This document shows positions 46,272 through 54,924 of a stretch of DNA of 64,000 nt, one piece after another. Source of the DNA: Paenirhodobacter hankyongi (lineage in GTDB: Bacteria; Pseudomonadota; Alphaproteobacteria; Rhodobacterales; Rhodobacteraceae); the NCBI RefSeq assembly GCF_003664585.1, contig NZ_RCHI01000005.1, positions 62,001 through 126,000 on the forward strand, read 5' to 3'. The notes beneath the pieces are model-generated. The model searched no databases, had not been told where the DNA came from, and saw only the letters and a list, made by a program, of their open reading frames with translations. The translations under genes were made by a program, and so were the position numbers. How positions within the stretch are numbered: the first letter of the stretch is position 1; each line of letters begins with the position of its first letter.

Positions 46272-47147
46272 TCAGAGCCCGTTCACCGGCACCTTCAGAT
46301 AGGTCCTGCCGTCATCCTCTGGGGGCGGCATCTGACCGGCGCGCATGTTTACCTGCAAAGACGGGATGATCAAGCGCGGCATCGACAGGGTGGCGTCCCG
46401 CGCCTCGCGCATCTTGACGAAATCCTCGCGCGAGGTGCCGCCGCCGATGTGGACGTTGCGCGCCTTCTCCTCGGCGACCGTCGTTTCCCAGGCATAGCTG
46501 TCGCGGCCCGGCGCCTTGTAGTCATGCGCGACGAAGATCCGGGTCGCGTCGGGCAGGGTCAGGATCTTCTGGATCGAGGCATAGAGCGCATCGGCCGATC
46601 CGCCCGGAAAGTCGCAGCGCGCCGTGCCGTAATCGGGCATGAACAGCGTGTCGCCGACAAAGGCCGCATCGCCGATGACATAGGTCAGGCAGGCGGGCGT
46701 GTGGCCCGGGGTGTGCAGCACATGGCCCTCGAGCGCGCCGATGGCGAAGCGGTCGCCCTCGACGAAGAGCTTGTCGAATTGCGAGCCGTCGCGCTGGAAC
46801 TCGGTGCCTTCGTTGAAGATCTTGCCGAAGGTGTTCTGCACCACGGTGATGCGGTCGCCGATGCCGATCTTGCCGCCAAGGCGTTCCTGGATATAGGGCG
46901 CGGCCGACAGGTGATCGGCGTGGACATGGGTTTCGAGGATCCAGTCGACACGCAGCCCCTCGGCGCGGATCCAGTCGATCACCGCATCGGCCGAGCGGGT
47001 GTCGGTGCGGCCCGAGGCGTAATCGAAGTCGAGCACGGAATCAATCACCGCGCAGGCGTCGCCGCCGGGATCGCGCACCACGAAGGTGGCGGTGTTCGTG
47101 GCCTCGTCGAAGAAGGCCCTCACCACTGGGGTCGCCATGTCGCTCAT
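46272..47147 (-). CDS. ETHE1/Blh-type metallo-beta-lactamase-fold hydrolase
   Basis: Protein of 291 residues with the metal motif THVHADH (74-79) and downstream ligands in HTPGHTPACLTY and VGDTLFMPDYGTARCDF. The family includes persulfide dioxygenases and their relatives (Blh of the BigR regulon) that detoxify sulfide as glutathione persulfide. The ATG at 47147 follows AGGAGG. It is the first gene of the operon; no BigR/ArsR repressor is adjacent. Confidence 0.83.
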   Translation of the reverse strand: MSDMATPVVRAFFDEATNTATFVVRDPGGDACAVIDSVLDFDYASGRTDTRSADAVIDWIRAEGLRVDWILETHVHADHLSAAPYIQERLGGKIGIGDRITVVQNTFGKIFNEGTEFQRDGSQFDKLFVEGDRFAIGALEGHVLHTPGHTPACLTYVIGDAAFVGDTLFMPDYGTARCDFPGGSADALYASIQKILTLPDATRIFVAHDYKAPGRDSYAWETTVAEEKARNVHIGGGTSREDFVKMREARDATLSMPRLIIPSLQVNMRAGQMPPPEDDGRTYLKVPVNGL

Positions 47148-47208
47148 CGCATCCTCCTGATTTCGCCAGATATAGGCAGTTCCAGACATATCGCAAGCGT
47201 TGAATGTA

Positions 47209-47889
47209 TCAGGGCGACGCGGGGTCAGCCTGCCAGGGCCAATGCGCGACGATGCCGGGCAGCATGGCGAAGTCGGAAAAGGCGATGGCATGGGGCAGGG
47301 CGCTGACCGGAGCCTTGCGATAGCCCTCGGTGAACAGCAGGAAGGGCAGGCCCGCGCGCTGCGCGGTCTCGGCGTCGACCTCGCTGTCACCGACATAGAG
47401 CGCGCGGCCGCCGCCCAGCATCTGATGCGCCTTCAGGAGCGGCGCGGGGTCGGGCTTGCGCGCGGGCAGGCTGTCGCCGCCGATGATCGTGGCGAAGAGC
47501 GGCTCGATCTCGAAATGGCGCAGCACCGCCGAGGTCGGGGCGAGCGGCTTGTTGGTGCAGATCGCCAGCGGATGACCCGCGGCGCGGAACGCGGTCAGCG
47601 CCTCGCGCACGCCCGGGAACAGCGCGGTCAACCCGACGGCGCCGTCATAGCGGGCGATGAAGGCCGCGGTCAGGCGGGCCTGCAGCAGCTCGTCGCCGCC
47701 CGCGCCCGAGGCCTCGAGCAGGCACTGCACCAGATGCGGCACGCCGCGGCCGATGAAGCCGCGCACCTGCATCAGGGTGAGCGGGGCGAAACCGTTCTCG
47801 GCCAGCACCTCGTTCGAGGCGGCGTGGATATCGGGCACGGAATCGATCAGCGTGCCGTCGAGGTCGAAGATCAGGGCGGGCAGGGTCAT
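47209..47889 (-). CDS. gph: Phosphoglycolate phosphatase-like HAD hydrolase
   Basis: Protein of 226 residues with HAD motif I DLDGTLIDS (Asp9, Asp11), motif II CTNKP, motif III Lys in ARKPDPAPL and motif IV VGDSEVDAETA. The cap placement and the GFIGRGVPHLV segment match Gph, which dephosphorylates 2-phosphoglycolate from Rubisco oxygenation or DNA repair. Its start overlaps the stop of the thioredoxin-like gene by one base (TGATG). Confidence 0.85.
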   Translation of the reverse strand: MTLPALIFDLDGTLIDSVPDIHAASNEVLAENGFAPLTLMQVRGFIGRGVPHLVQCLLEASGAGGDELLQARLTAAFIARYDGAVGLTALFPGVREALTAFRAAGHPLAICTNKPLAPTSAVLRHFEIEPLFATIIGGDSLPARKPDPAPLLKAHQMLGGGRALYVGDSEVDAETAQRAGLPFLLFTEGYRKAPVSALPHAIAFSDFAMLPGIVAHWPWQADPASP

Positions 47890-48443
47890 CAGGCGTCCTT
47901 CCACTTGATCGAGCAGCCCATCGAGGCGACCTGCTCGGCCGGGCCGTGCCCGGTTGCGGCGACCTGGAGCATCGCCTCGTAAAGCTCGCGCTTCGCGTCT
48001 ACGGGCCCCGCGGTGCGGCCCGAGGCATCGAGCCGGCCGCGATACTGAAGCTCATCCGCGGCGTTGAACCCGAAGAAGTCCGGTGTGCAGGCCGCGCCGT
48101 AAGCCTTGGCCACCTCTTGCGTTTCGTCAAAGAGGTAGGGGAAGGGGAAGGCCCGGTCGCGGGCCAGCCGCACCATGTTGTCGAAGCTGTCCTCGGGATA
48201 GGCCGCGACATCGTTCGCCGAGATCGCGGCGACGCCGATCCCGGCCTCGATCAGCGCCGCGCCGTCGCGCAGGATCCGGTCGAGCACCGATTGCACATAG
48301 GGGCAATGGTTGCAGATGAACATGACAAGCGTGCCCTTCGGCCCGCGGATCGTGTCGAGAGACCAGTCGCGACCGTCCGTGCCGGGCAGGGTGAAGGCGG
48401 GCGCCTTCCAGCCGAAATCGCAAACCGGGGGGGTGACCGCCAT
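47889..48443 (-). CDS. Thioredoxin-like/AhpC-TSA family protein
   Basis: Protein of 184 residues without a signal peptide. A thioredoxin fold begins FGWKAPAFTLPGTDG and has the redox pair Cys44-Cys47 in FICNHCPYVQS. This subgroup (often with 'FDETQEVAKAYGAACTPDFF') resembles peroxiredoxin-like thiol proteins of unproven substrate. The ATG at 48443 is preceded by GCAGGAGG. It is coupled to gph. Confidence 0.82.
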   Translation of the reverse strand: MAVTPPVCDFGWKAPAFTLPGTDGRDWSLDTIRGPKGTLVMFICNHCPYVQSVLDRILRDGAALIEAGIGVAAISANDVAAYPEDSFDNMVRLARDRAFPFPYLFDETQEVAKAYGAACTPDFFGFNAADELQYRGRLDASGRTAGPVDAKRELYEAMLQVAATGHGPAEQVASMGCSIKWKDA

Positions 48444-48519
48444 CCGAACCTCCTGCACTCAAGGACGCCCGCACAGTAGCGCAAGCGGGCCCCGAGGCAA
48501 GGCGTTGCGGCCTCAAGGG

Positions 48520-48562
48520 CGGCAAAAGAAAACCTGCGGCACATCAGACATGTGCCGCAGGT
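48520..48562 (-). terminator. Strong rpe terminator
   Basis: Thirteen-base-pair perfect stem ACCTGCGGCACAT/ATGTGCCGCAGGT (48532-48562) with a five-base loop, followed on the minus strand by TTTTCTTTTG. It ends the fbp/rpe side and isolates the thioredoxin-gph unit. Confidence 0.85.
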
Positions 48563-48584
48563 CCTTGAAGAGACTTGTTTTCTC

Positions 48585-49277
48585 TCAGCGGGCGGCTTCT
48601 GCCGCGGCGCGGATCGCGCGGATGTTCGCGCCATAGGGGGCCGGGTTCTCGACCGAGCCGCCCTTGAACACCGCCGAGCCGGCGACCAGCACATCGGCGC
48701 CCGCGGCGGCCATCAGCGGTGCCGTTTCCGGAGTGATGCCGCCGTCGATCTCGATATGGATCGGGCGGTCGCCGATCATCGCGCGCAGCGTCTTCACCTT
48801 GTCGATCTGGCTGTGGATGAACTTCTGCCCGCCAAAGCCCGGGTTCACCGTCATCACGCAGACAAGGTCGATCATGTCGAGCAGATACTCGACGTCATCG
48901 AGCCCGCTGCCCGGGTTGATCGCGAGACCGGCCTTGCAGCCCGCGCCGCGGATCGCCTGCAGCGTGCGGTGGATATGCGGGCCGGCCTCGAGATGGGCCG
49001 AGATCACATCGGCGCCGGCCTCGGCGAAGGCGTCGATATAGGGATCGACCGGGGAGATCATCAGGTGCACGTCCATCACCGTCTTGATATGCGGCCGGAT
49101 CGCCTTCACCAGCGGCGGGCCGAAGGTCAGGTTGGGCACGAAATGCCCGTCCATCACGTCGACATGGACCCAGTCGGCACCCTGCGCCTCGATCGCGCGG
49201 ATCTCCTGTCCGAAGTTGGCGAAATCGGCGGAGAGAATCGACGGCGCGATCTTGATGGAGCGGTCAAAGCTGGTCAT
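48585..49277 (-). CDS. rpe: Ribulose-phosphate 3-epimerase
   Basis: TIM-barrel enzyme of 230 residues with IAPSILSADFANFGQE, HVDVMDGHFVPNLT, MTVNPGFGGQKFI and IEIDGGI, containing both catalytic aspartates and metal ligands. It interconverts ribulose 5-phosphate and xylulose 5-phosphate in the pentose phosphate/Calvin cycle. It lies downstream of fbp, separated by a hairpin, and is followed by a strong terminator. Confidence 0.96.
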   Translation of the reverse strand: MTSFDRSIKIAPSILSADFANFGQEIRAIEAQGADWVHVDVMDGHFVPNLTFGPPLVKAIRPHIKTVMDVHLMISPVDPYIDAFAEAGADVISAHLEAGPHIHRTLQAIRGAGCKAGLAINPGSGLDDVEYLLDMIDLVCVMTVNPGFGGQKFIHSQIDKVKTLRAMIGDRPIHIEIDGGITPETAPLMAAAGADVLVAGSAVFKGGSVENPAPYGANIRAIRAAAEAAR

Positions 49278-49345
49278 GGCATCCTCGGGGCAGGGGGCGC
49301 GGACGGTTTTTCCCGTCTGGCCAAGGCGTTCAAGGGTAAAGCTGA

Positions 49346-49379
49346 AGCGCCGCCCCAGGAGGTGTCCACGGGCGGCGCT
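49346..49379 (-). terminator. Hairpin between fbp and rpe
   Basis: AGCGCCGCCC (49346-49355) pairs perfectly with GGGCGGCGCT (49370-49379). There is no T-run on the minus strand, so it is more likely an mRNA-stability or partial termination element. Confidence 0.5.
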
Positions 49380-49427
49380 CAGGGTCTTGCGGGGCTTTTG
49401 CCACGGGAAGGCCCCGCGGCGCAAGTC

Positions 49428-50414
49428 TCAGGGCATCAGGTGCTCGTCGGGCGTCACCGCCGCGATCTCGGGCGACTCGTGGTAATGGGCGATGCGCTTC
49501 ACCTTGGGCGCGGTGCCGAAGACGAAGGGCGTGCGCGCATGCAGCCGGTCGGGCGACTGGTCGAGGATCGGATGCACGCCATCGGTCGCCTTGCCGCCGG
49601 CCTGTTCAATGATGAAGGCGATCGGCGCGCATTCGTAGATATGGCGCAGCCGGCCGCGCTCATAGCCCTTGCGGCTGTCGCCCGGGTACAGGAACACGCC
49701 GCCGCGGCGCAGGATGCGGTGCGTTTCGGCGACGAGCGACGCGATCCAGCGCATGTTGAAATTGCGCCCGCGTGGGCCTTCCTCGCCGGCGATCAGGTCG
49801 TCGACATAGGCGCGGATCGGCGCCGGCCAGTGCCGCTTGTTCGAGGCGTTGATGGCGAATTCCGAGGTATCCTTGGGGATCGGCGCGAAATCCGGCTGAC
49901 GCTCGAAGCGGCCGGTGTCGGGATCGAGGATCCAGTGATGCACGCCGTCGCCGAAGGTCGCGACCAGCGCGCATTGCGGCCCGAAGATCATGTAGCCGCC
50001 GGCGATCTGCTCGCGCGCCGGGCGCAGGAAGCTTGCCTCGGGCGTCGCGGCCGCCGGGAAGATCGAGAAGATCGTGCCGATCGAGACGTTGACGTCGATG
50101 TTCGACGAACCGTCGAGCGGGTCGACGGCGAGCGCCAGCGTGCCCGGGCCGAGGGTCAGGATCTCGTCTTCTTCCTCCGAGGCGTAGAACGCCACGGCCG
50201 AGCCCTTGAGCGCCTCCATGTAGGCGGCGTCGGCCATCACGTCGAGCGCCTTCTGGCCATCGCCGCCGGCATTGGTGCCGCGGGCGGCCGACAGGTCCTG
50301 TTCGATGCCGTTGCGGGCGATCAGGCGTTGCAGCCGGGCACCGACGATGCTGAGCCGCTGCATCACATCGGCGAGCTCGGGCGCCAGCGCCAGACCGTCG
50401 AGATCGAGTGACAT
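49428..50414 (-). CDS. fbp: Class I fructose-1,6-bisphosphatase
   Basis: Protein of 328 residues. The metal-site signature [14 protein letters not shown], the [12 protein letters not shown] strand and the C-terminal [11 protein letters not shown] motif are intact. It dephosphorylates fructose 1,6-bisphosphate in gluconeogenesis and the Calvin cycle. With rpe and gph nearby the block suits carbon fixation or pentose cycling, but no Rubisco or phosphoribulokinase gene is in the window. The start at 50414 follows GGAGG. Confidence 0.94.
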   Translation of the reverse strand: MSLDLDGLALAPELADVMQRLSIVGARLQRLIARNGIEQDLSAARGTNAGGDGQKALDVMADAAYMEALKGSAVAFYASEEEDEILTLGPGTLALAVDPLDGSSNIDVNVSIGTIFSIFPAAATPEASFLRPAREQIAGGYMIFGPQCALVATFGDGVHHWILDPDTGRFERQPDFAPIPKDTSEFAINASNKRHWPAPIRAYVDDLIAGEEGPRGRNFNMRWIASLVAETHRILRRGGVFLYPGDSRKGYERGRLRHIYECAPIAFIIEQAGGKATDGVHPILDQSPDRLHARTPFVFGTAPKVKRIAHYHESPEIAAVTPDEHLMP

Positions 50415-50630
50415 GGAATCCTCCTTGCGCGATAGGTCGCGATCGGCTCCTGATTGCACCCGGCGCAGGAAAGATTCAATCGCCAAGGAATTGAAAACAC
50501 GGCCTTGGCATCGTTTCGCGGGCAGATCTGCCGGGGACCGGCCAAAACTGGCCCGGATGGTGTTCTGAATTTACATAATACCGATTATTGGCTAATTGGG
50601 CGCGCCACAAAAACGGCCCCTGCGACAGGC

Positions 50631-52868
50631 TCAGCCGCGTCTTTGGCGACCGAACAGAACCGCCGCCAGTTCCGACGGCGGGATCGGTTTCGCCATGATC
50701 TGCGCCCCCATCGCCGTTGCCCGGCGTTGCAGCGCCTCGCTGCGGTCGGCGGTGACGATCCGCGCCGGCACGTCGCCCAGCCGGGCCCGCAGACCGCTCA
50801 GGCAGTCGAGCCCGTCGATCCCGTCGCCAAGCTGGAAGTCGATCAGGCAGATGTCCGGCTCGACCCCGGTCGCATCGATCAGCTCGAGCGCCTCTTCACC
50901 GCTCGCCACATCCAGCACCGTCACCCCCCATTTCTCCAAAAGCTGCACCATCGCGCCGGCGAGCGCCGCGTCGTTCTCGACCAGCAGCACGAGCAGATCG
51001 CGCGTCTCCATGTCGCGCGCCTCGACGGACACCGCCGCCCCCTCGGGCCGCGGCACCGGGCCCGCCACCGGTTGCAGCCCGACACTGAAGGTCGAGCCGC
51101 AGCCCGGTGCCGAGCGCAGGCCGAGCGGATGGCCCAGCACCGCCGCGGCGCGCTCGACGATCGCCAGGCCAAGCCCCATCCCCTCGGAGGCCGAGGCATG
51201 GGCGTTCAGCCGGTGGAACTCGCGGAAGATCAGCTCCTGATCCTCCTCGGCGATGCCTGTGCCGCTATCGCGCACCTCGACGCGCAGCATCGTGCCGCGC
51301 CGGCGCGTCAGCACCGCGACGCGGCCGTGCTCGGTATAGCGGATCGCGTTCGAGATCAGGTTCTGCAGGATCCGCCGCAGATAGGCCCGGTCGGAGATCA
51401 CCACGGCCTCGGTCGGCCGGATCACCAGCTCGATCCCCTTCAGCGCGGCGATCGGGGTGAATTCGTCGGCGAGTGCGCGAAACATCGGGCCGAGTGCCAC
51501 CGGTGCCATGTCGACCGCGACCCGGCCCGATTCCAGGCGCGAGATGTCGAGAAGCGCGCCAAGGATGCCCTCGACCGACAGAAGCGCGTTCTGCGCCTTT
51601 TCCAGCGTGCCGCGCGCCGTCGGGCTGATCGCGTCATCGCCAAGCGAGGTCAGATAGAGCTTGGCTGCCGAGAGCGGCTGCAACAGGTCGTGGCTGGCCG
51701 CCGCGACGAAGCGCGAGCGCGAGGCATTCGCCCGCTCTGCCCGTTCGAGCGCATCCTCGAGTTCGAGCGTGCGCTCGGCCACCCGGGCCTCGAGCGTCTC
51801 GTTCGCGCGCTCGAGCGCGGCGAGGGCGGACCGTTCCGCGGTGACATCGGCGAGCGAGATCACAAAGCCGCCGTCGGGCAGCTCCTGCGCGAAGATCTCG
51901 TAGATCTGCCCGCCCTCGTGGCGCACCTCCATCTGGAAATGGTCGCGCCGGCGCGCGCGGCGCACCCAGTCGGCCAGCCGATAGGCGCTGAGCCCGTTCG
52001 GGAAGATGAACTGGTTGCGCACCTGTTCGAGCAGCGTGTCGAAATGCATCCCCGCGCGCAGCCGGTTGCGCGGCAGGGTCAGGAAATCGGCCATCTTCCC
52101 GTTCCAGCCCAGCAGATGCAGCCGCGCGTCGAAGATGCACACGCCGAGGTTCAGGTGCTCGAGCGTGGCGCGCAAGACCGCCGCCTGATCGTCGAGCATC
52201 CGCCCCCGCTCGCGCCGCTCGGCGCGGATCAGGTCGGTCACCTCGGTCTGCAGGATCACCGTGCCGCCGTCCTGGGTGCGGTGTTCCGAGACCTGCACCC
52301 AGCGGTCCTCGCCCATTCTCTGGGTCAGGATGAAATGGTGCTGCTCGTGGCGCAGCTGGCGCATCTCGATCCAGGTCTCCGGCGTCATGCCGTCGGCCAT
52401 GCCCAGGTGGCGCGAGCTGGCGGCGGTGCGCAGATAGTCCGAGAAATGCAGCCCCGGCACCAGCTGGTCGCGGATATCGGGCAAGAGCGCATTGAAGCGC
52501 GTGTTGCACATGACGAGGATTTCGTTGCTGTCGAAGAGCGCAAAGCCCTCGTGCAGCGTCTCGACCGCGGCGGCGAGGTTCTGCCGCGTCGTCTCGGTCT
52601 CGCGATTGGCATCGGCGAGCCGCGCGTTCGAGGCGTTCAGCAGGTCCAGCGCGCGTTCGAGGTCGCGGGTGCGCTCGCGCACCTGTTCCTCCAGCATCGC
52701 GGCGCGCTGGAACTGGGCAAAGCCGGCGCCGCGGTCCTCGGTCATCTCCTCGGCATGGCGGATCAGCGCGCCGGCGATGGTCAGCAGCTTTTCGTTCTGC
52801 CGCGCCAGACTGTCGGCCGGATCGACCAGCGAGAGCGCCAGATCGGCGTCCATCCCCTGCCCGCTCAT
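50631..52868 (-). CDS. Hybrid PAS histidine kinase of the XoxF island
   Basis: Protein of 745 residues, cytoplasmic (no membrane span). Its order of domains is an N-terminal coiled coil (about 20-95), PAS 1 (about 100-215), PAS 2 (about 235-345), a coiled coil, HisKA with His393 (AASHDLLQPLS), an ATPase domain (NLISNAIRYTE, DSGTGI, GMGLGLAI) and a C-terminal receiver with Asp677 (CLIDFQLGDGIDG). It resembles NahK/ErcS'-type kinases found with PQQ alcohol dehydrogenases. Its start overlaps the FIST gene stop (ATGA). No HPt protein gene is nearby to pass phosphate from its receiver to the encoded response regulator. Confidence 0.87.
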   Translation of the reverse strand: MSGQGMDADLALSLVDPADSLARQNEKLLTIAGALIRHAEEMTEDRGAGFAQFQRAAMLEEQVRERTRDLERALDLLNASNARLADANRETETTRQNLAAAVETLHEGFALFDSNEILVMCNTRFNALLPDIRDQLVPGLHFSDYLRTAASSRHLGMADGMTPETWIEMRQLRHEQHHFILTQRMGEDRWVQVSEHRTQDGGTVILQTEVTDLIRAERRERGRMLDDQAAVLRATLEHLNLGVCIFDARLHLLGWNGKMADFLTLPRNRLRAGMHFDTLLEQVRNQFIFPNGLSAYRLADWVRRARRRDHFQMEVRHEGGQIYEIFAQELPDGGFVISLADVTAERSALAALERANETLEARVAERTLELEDALERAERANASRSRFVAAASHDLLQPLSAAKLYLTSLGDDAISPTARGTLEKAQNALLSVEGILGALLDISRLESGRVAVDMAPVALGPMFRALADEFTPIAALKGIELVIRPTEAVVISDRAYLRRILQNLISNAIRYTEHGRVAVLTRRRGTMLRVEVRDSGTGIAEEDQELIFREFHRLNAHASASEGMGLGLAIVERAAAVLGHPLGLRSAPGCGSTFSVGLQPVAGPVPRPEGAAVSVEARDMETRDLLVLLVENDAALAGAMVQLLEKWGVTVLDVASGEEALELIDATGVEPDICLIDFQLGDGIDGLDCLSGLRARLGDVPARIVTADRSEALQRRATAMGAQIMAKPIPPSELAAVLFGRQRRG

Positions 52869-54037
52869 CGCGTCTCTCCGGGCGGGAAGAAGGCAAGGCC
52901 GGTCATCGTCTGGTTCACATGCATCGCGCCGATCTGTTCGCCATAGGTCGAGAAGCCGGTGACATGGTGCCGCGCGAGCGTTTCCGAGACCGCCCGCACC
53001 CGCTGCCGCGCCGTCGCCTCGATCCGGCGGAAGATGCAGTCGAAGCCGAGGATCGCCGAGGGCGCGCCGTCGCGCGCGAGGGCCGCCAGCTCGCGCTCGA
53101 GGTGCTCGGCGATGTCGGTGGGTTCGGCCAGCGTCAGCACCAGCCCCTCGGCGATCGCGGCGAAGAAGATCAGCGCGCCGTCGGGTCCGACCGACTGGAT
53201 CGCGCGCACATGGTGGCGCCCGCCCGCGCGCACCAGCACCGGGTGCGAGGCGAAGACGAAGGGCGACAGCTGTTCGGGTGCAAGGCCCAGCAGGCGCGCA
53301 TATTCCTGCGCCGCGGGCTCGTCGTTGATCCGGGTGACGACGCGGCGCGCCGGATCGGCGCCGGTCACCACCATCCGCCGCCCGGTGGGCTGCAGGTGAT
53401 CGAGCGAGAACGGCTGCACCGCGCAGGACGAGCGCACCAGGCTGAGCACCGCGGCATTGCCAAGCACCCTGCCCCGCGCGCAGATCTCGGTGCGGCGGAA
53501 GGCACCGCCATCGCCCGCCGAACCGCCGACGATCGGCACCGCGCCAAGCGCGCCCGACAGCTGGGCGACCAGCCGGTCCTCCTCGCCCGAGAGCCCGTCG
53601 ACCAGCAGCACCGCGAATTCGTGGATCGCCGCGCCCGCGCGCCGGCCCAGCCCCTGACGGGCGCGCAGCACCTCGCCGATCAGCGCCTTCGGGTCGAGCC
53701 GGTCGAGGTTCTCGATCAGCAGCATCTCGACCTCGAAGCCCGCCTGCGGCAGCGCGAAGGCCACCACCTGCCCCTCGTCATAGCCCGCCCCGGTCAGCTC
53801 GCCCGCCGTGGTGCAGCCGCAGACAAGGGCGCGCGGAAAGGCCGCCTCGGCTTCAGCGCACAGGGCGCCCAGATCGGCGGCGGGGCTGGCGAACAGGAAG
53901 ACCTGCGCGAAGGGGCCGGGGCCAAGGCCGCAGGCCAGCCGCGCGATCAGGTTCTCGGCCCCGGCGGGGGCCGAGGCGGACACCGGGCACGGCAATGGCC
54001 CCGGCGCACCGTCACGGGCGTTCGGTTTCTCAGGCAT
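52865..54037 (-). CDS. FIST-domain sensory protein
   Basis: Protein of 390 residues with FIST N and FIST C domains: FLFASPAADLGALCAEAEAA and CGCTTAGELTG in the N half, VGGSAGDGGAF in the middle and FDCIFRR, GFSTYGEQIGAMHVNQT near the end. FIST domains are ligand-binding modules in signal transduction. It lies between the response regulator (20-base gap) and the hybrid kinase (4-base overlap), so it is probably the sensor accessory of this system. The ligand could be an alcohol, aldehyde or metal signal (inference). Confidence 0.87.
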   Translation of the reverse strand: MPEKPNARDGAPGPLPCPVSASAPAGAENLIARLACGLGPGPFAQVFLFASPAADLGALCAEAEAAFPRALVCGCTTAGELTGAGYDEGQVVAFALPQAGFEVEMLLIENLDRLDPKALIGEVLRARQGLGRRAGAAIHEFAVLLVDGLSGEEDRLVAQLSGALGAVPIVGGSAGDGGAFRRTEICARGRVLGNAAVLSLVRSSCAVQPFSLDHLQPTGRRMVVTGADPARRVVTRINDEPAAQEYARLLGLAPEQLSPFVFASHPVLVRAGGRHHVRAIQSVGPDGALIFFAAIAEGLVLTLAEPTDIAEHLERELAALARDGAPSAILGFDCIFRRIEATARQRVRAVSETLARHHVTGFSTYGEQIGAMHVNQTMTGLAFFPPGETR

Positions 54038-54057
54038 GGGCTCCTCCCCGGGCCAGC

Positions 54058-54768
54058 CTAGCGCGATTGCCAGCTTCCGGGCAATGCCCCGGTGGTCTGC
54101 GCCTCGCGTGCCAGAAGCACCGCCTGGGTGCGGCTGTAGACGCCGAGCTTGCGCATGATCGCGGTGACATGGGCCTTGACCGTGGTCTCGGCGATCGAGA
54201 GGTCATAGGCGATCTGCTTGTTCATCTTGCCGGCGCAGATCTGCTCGAGGATGTTCGCCTGCTGCCGGGTGAGCGCGCTGAGCCGGCGGATCGCCTCGTC
54301 CTGCGGCGTCATCCCGTTGCCCTCGGCGAGCGTCTCGCCGGTGCTTTCGGGCACGAAGGTCTCGCCCCGCGCGATCGCGGCAAAGGCCGCGCGGAAGAGC
54401 TCGCGCTTCGAATGCTTGGGCACGAAGCCCGCCGCGCCCGCGAGGATCGCCGAGCGGATCACCCGCGGCTCGTCGACCGAGGAGACGACGACGATCGGCA
54501 GATCGGGCGCCGCCGCGCGCAGGCTCATCAGCCCCTCGAGCCCGTTCACGTCGGGCAGGTTGAGGTCGAGCACGATGACATCGGGGCGCGGCCCCTGCCC
54601 CTCGATCCGCTCGAGCGCCACCGACAGCCGGTCGGCCTGGGCGATCTCCTCGATCCCCGCCACCGCCTGCAGCGTCATGCCGAGCGCATCGCAGAACAGC
54701 GGATGGTCGTCGACGATCAGGGCCGAGCGGAAATCGCCACGATGTTGGGCCGGCGCGGAATGGGTCAT
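54058..54768 (-). CDS. NarL/LuxR-type response regulator of the XoxF island
   Basis: Protein of 236 residues. The receiver has Asp20/Asp21 and phosphoacceptor Asp68 (IVLDLNLPDVNG); the C-terminal LuxR helix-turn-helix is at about 165-220 (LSALTRQQANILEQICAGKM, then NKQIAYDLSIAETTVKAHV). It resembles AgmR/ErbR/FlhR-like regulators of alcohol and formaldehyde oxidation. It is first in a three-gene unit with the FIST protein and kinase. Its own upstream region carries the motif shared with xoxF (54841-54856). Confidence 0.88.
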   Translation of the reverse strand: MTHSAPAQHRGDFRSALIVDDHPLFCDALGMTLQAVAGIEEIAQADRLSVALERIEGQGPRPDVIVLDLNLPDVNGLEGLMSLRAAAPDLPIVVVSSVDEPRVIRSAILAGAAGFVPKHSKRELFRAAFAAIARGETFVPESTGETLAEGNGMTPQDEAIRRLSALTRQQANILEQICAGKMNKQIAYDLSIAETTVKAHVTAIMRKLGVYSRTQAVLLAREAQTTGALPGSWQSR

Positions 54769-54840
54769 CTTGCGATCCTGTGGTCTTCTTTCCCGATCTT
54801 GCGGGCTTGTCTTCACCCTAGCAAGCCCCGCCCGCGCGCC

Positions 54841-54856
54841 ATACTGTCCTTTGGTC
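54841..54856 (-). promoter_or_regulatory. Island motif upstream of response regulator
   Basis: ATACTGTCCTTTGGTC on the plus strand (GACCAAAGGACAGTAT on the coding strand), 14 of 16 bases identical to the site upstream of xoxF at 56798-56813. It lies 73 bases before the response-regulator ATG. Confidence 0.5.
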
Positions 54857-54876
54857 GGAGCGCCCGGCACCGGAAA

Positions 54877-54900
54877 GGGCGCGAGGTTTCCCCCGCGCCC
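54877..54900 (-). terminator. xoxF terminator
   Basis: GGGCGCG (54877-54883) pairs with CGCGCCC (54894-54900), followed on the minus strand by CTTTCC, 25 bases after the xoxF stop. It is a moderate terminator separating xoxF from the regulatory genes. Confidence 0.6.
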
Positions 54901-54924
54901 CCCAACCAAGGCCACTCGTGACGA

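Noticed and set aside
46272-47147. Beta-lactamase resistance gene
   Set aside because: The metallo-beta-lactamase fold here belongs to the ETHE1/Blh group and the neighbours concern sulfur chemistry.
47155-47200. BigR-type operator upstream of the metallo-hydrolase gene
   Set aside because: Only a loose AT-rich match (GATAT...TATATC) is present and no BigR gene is adjacent.
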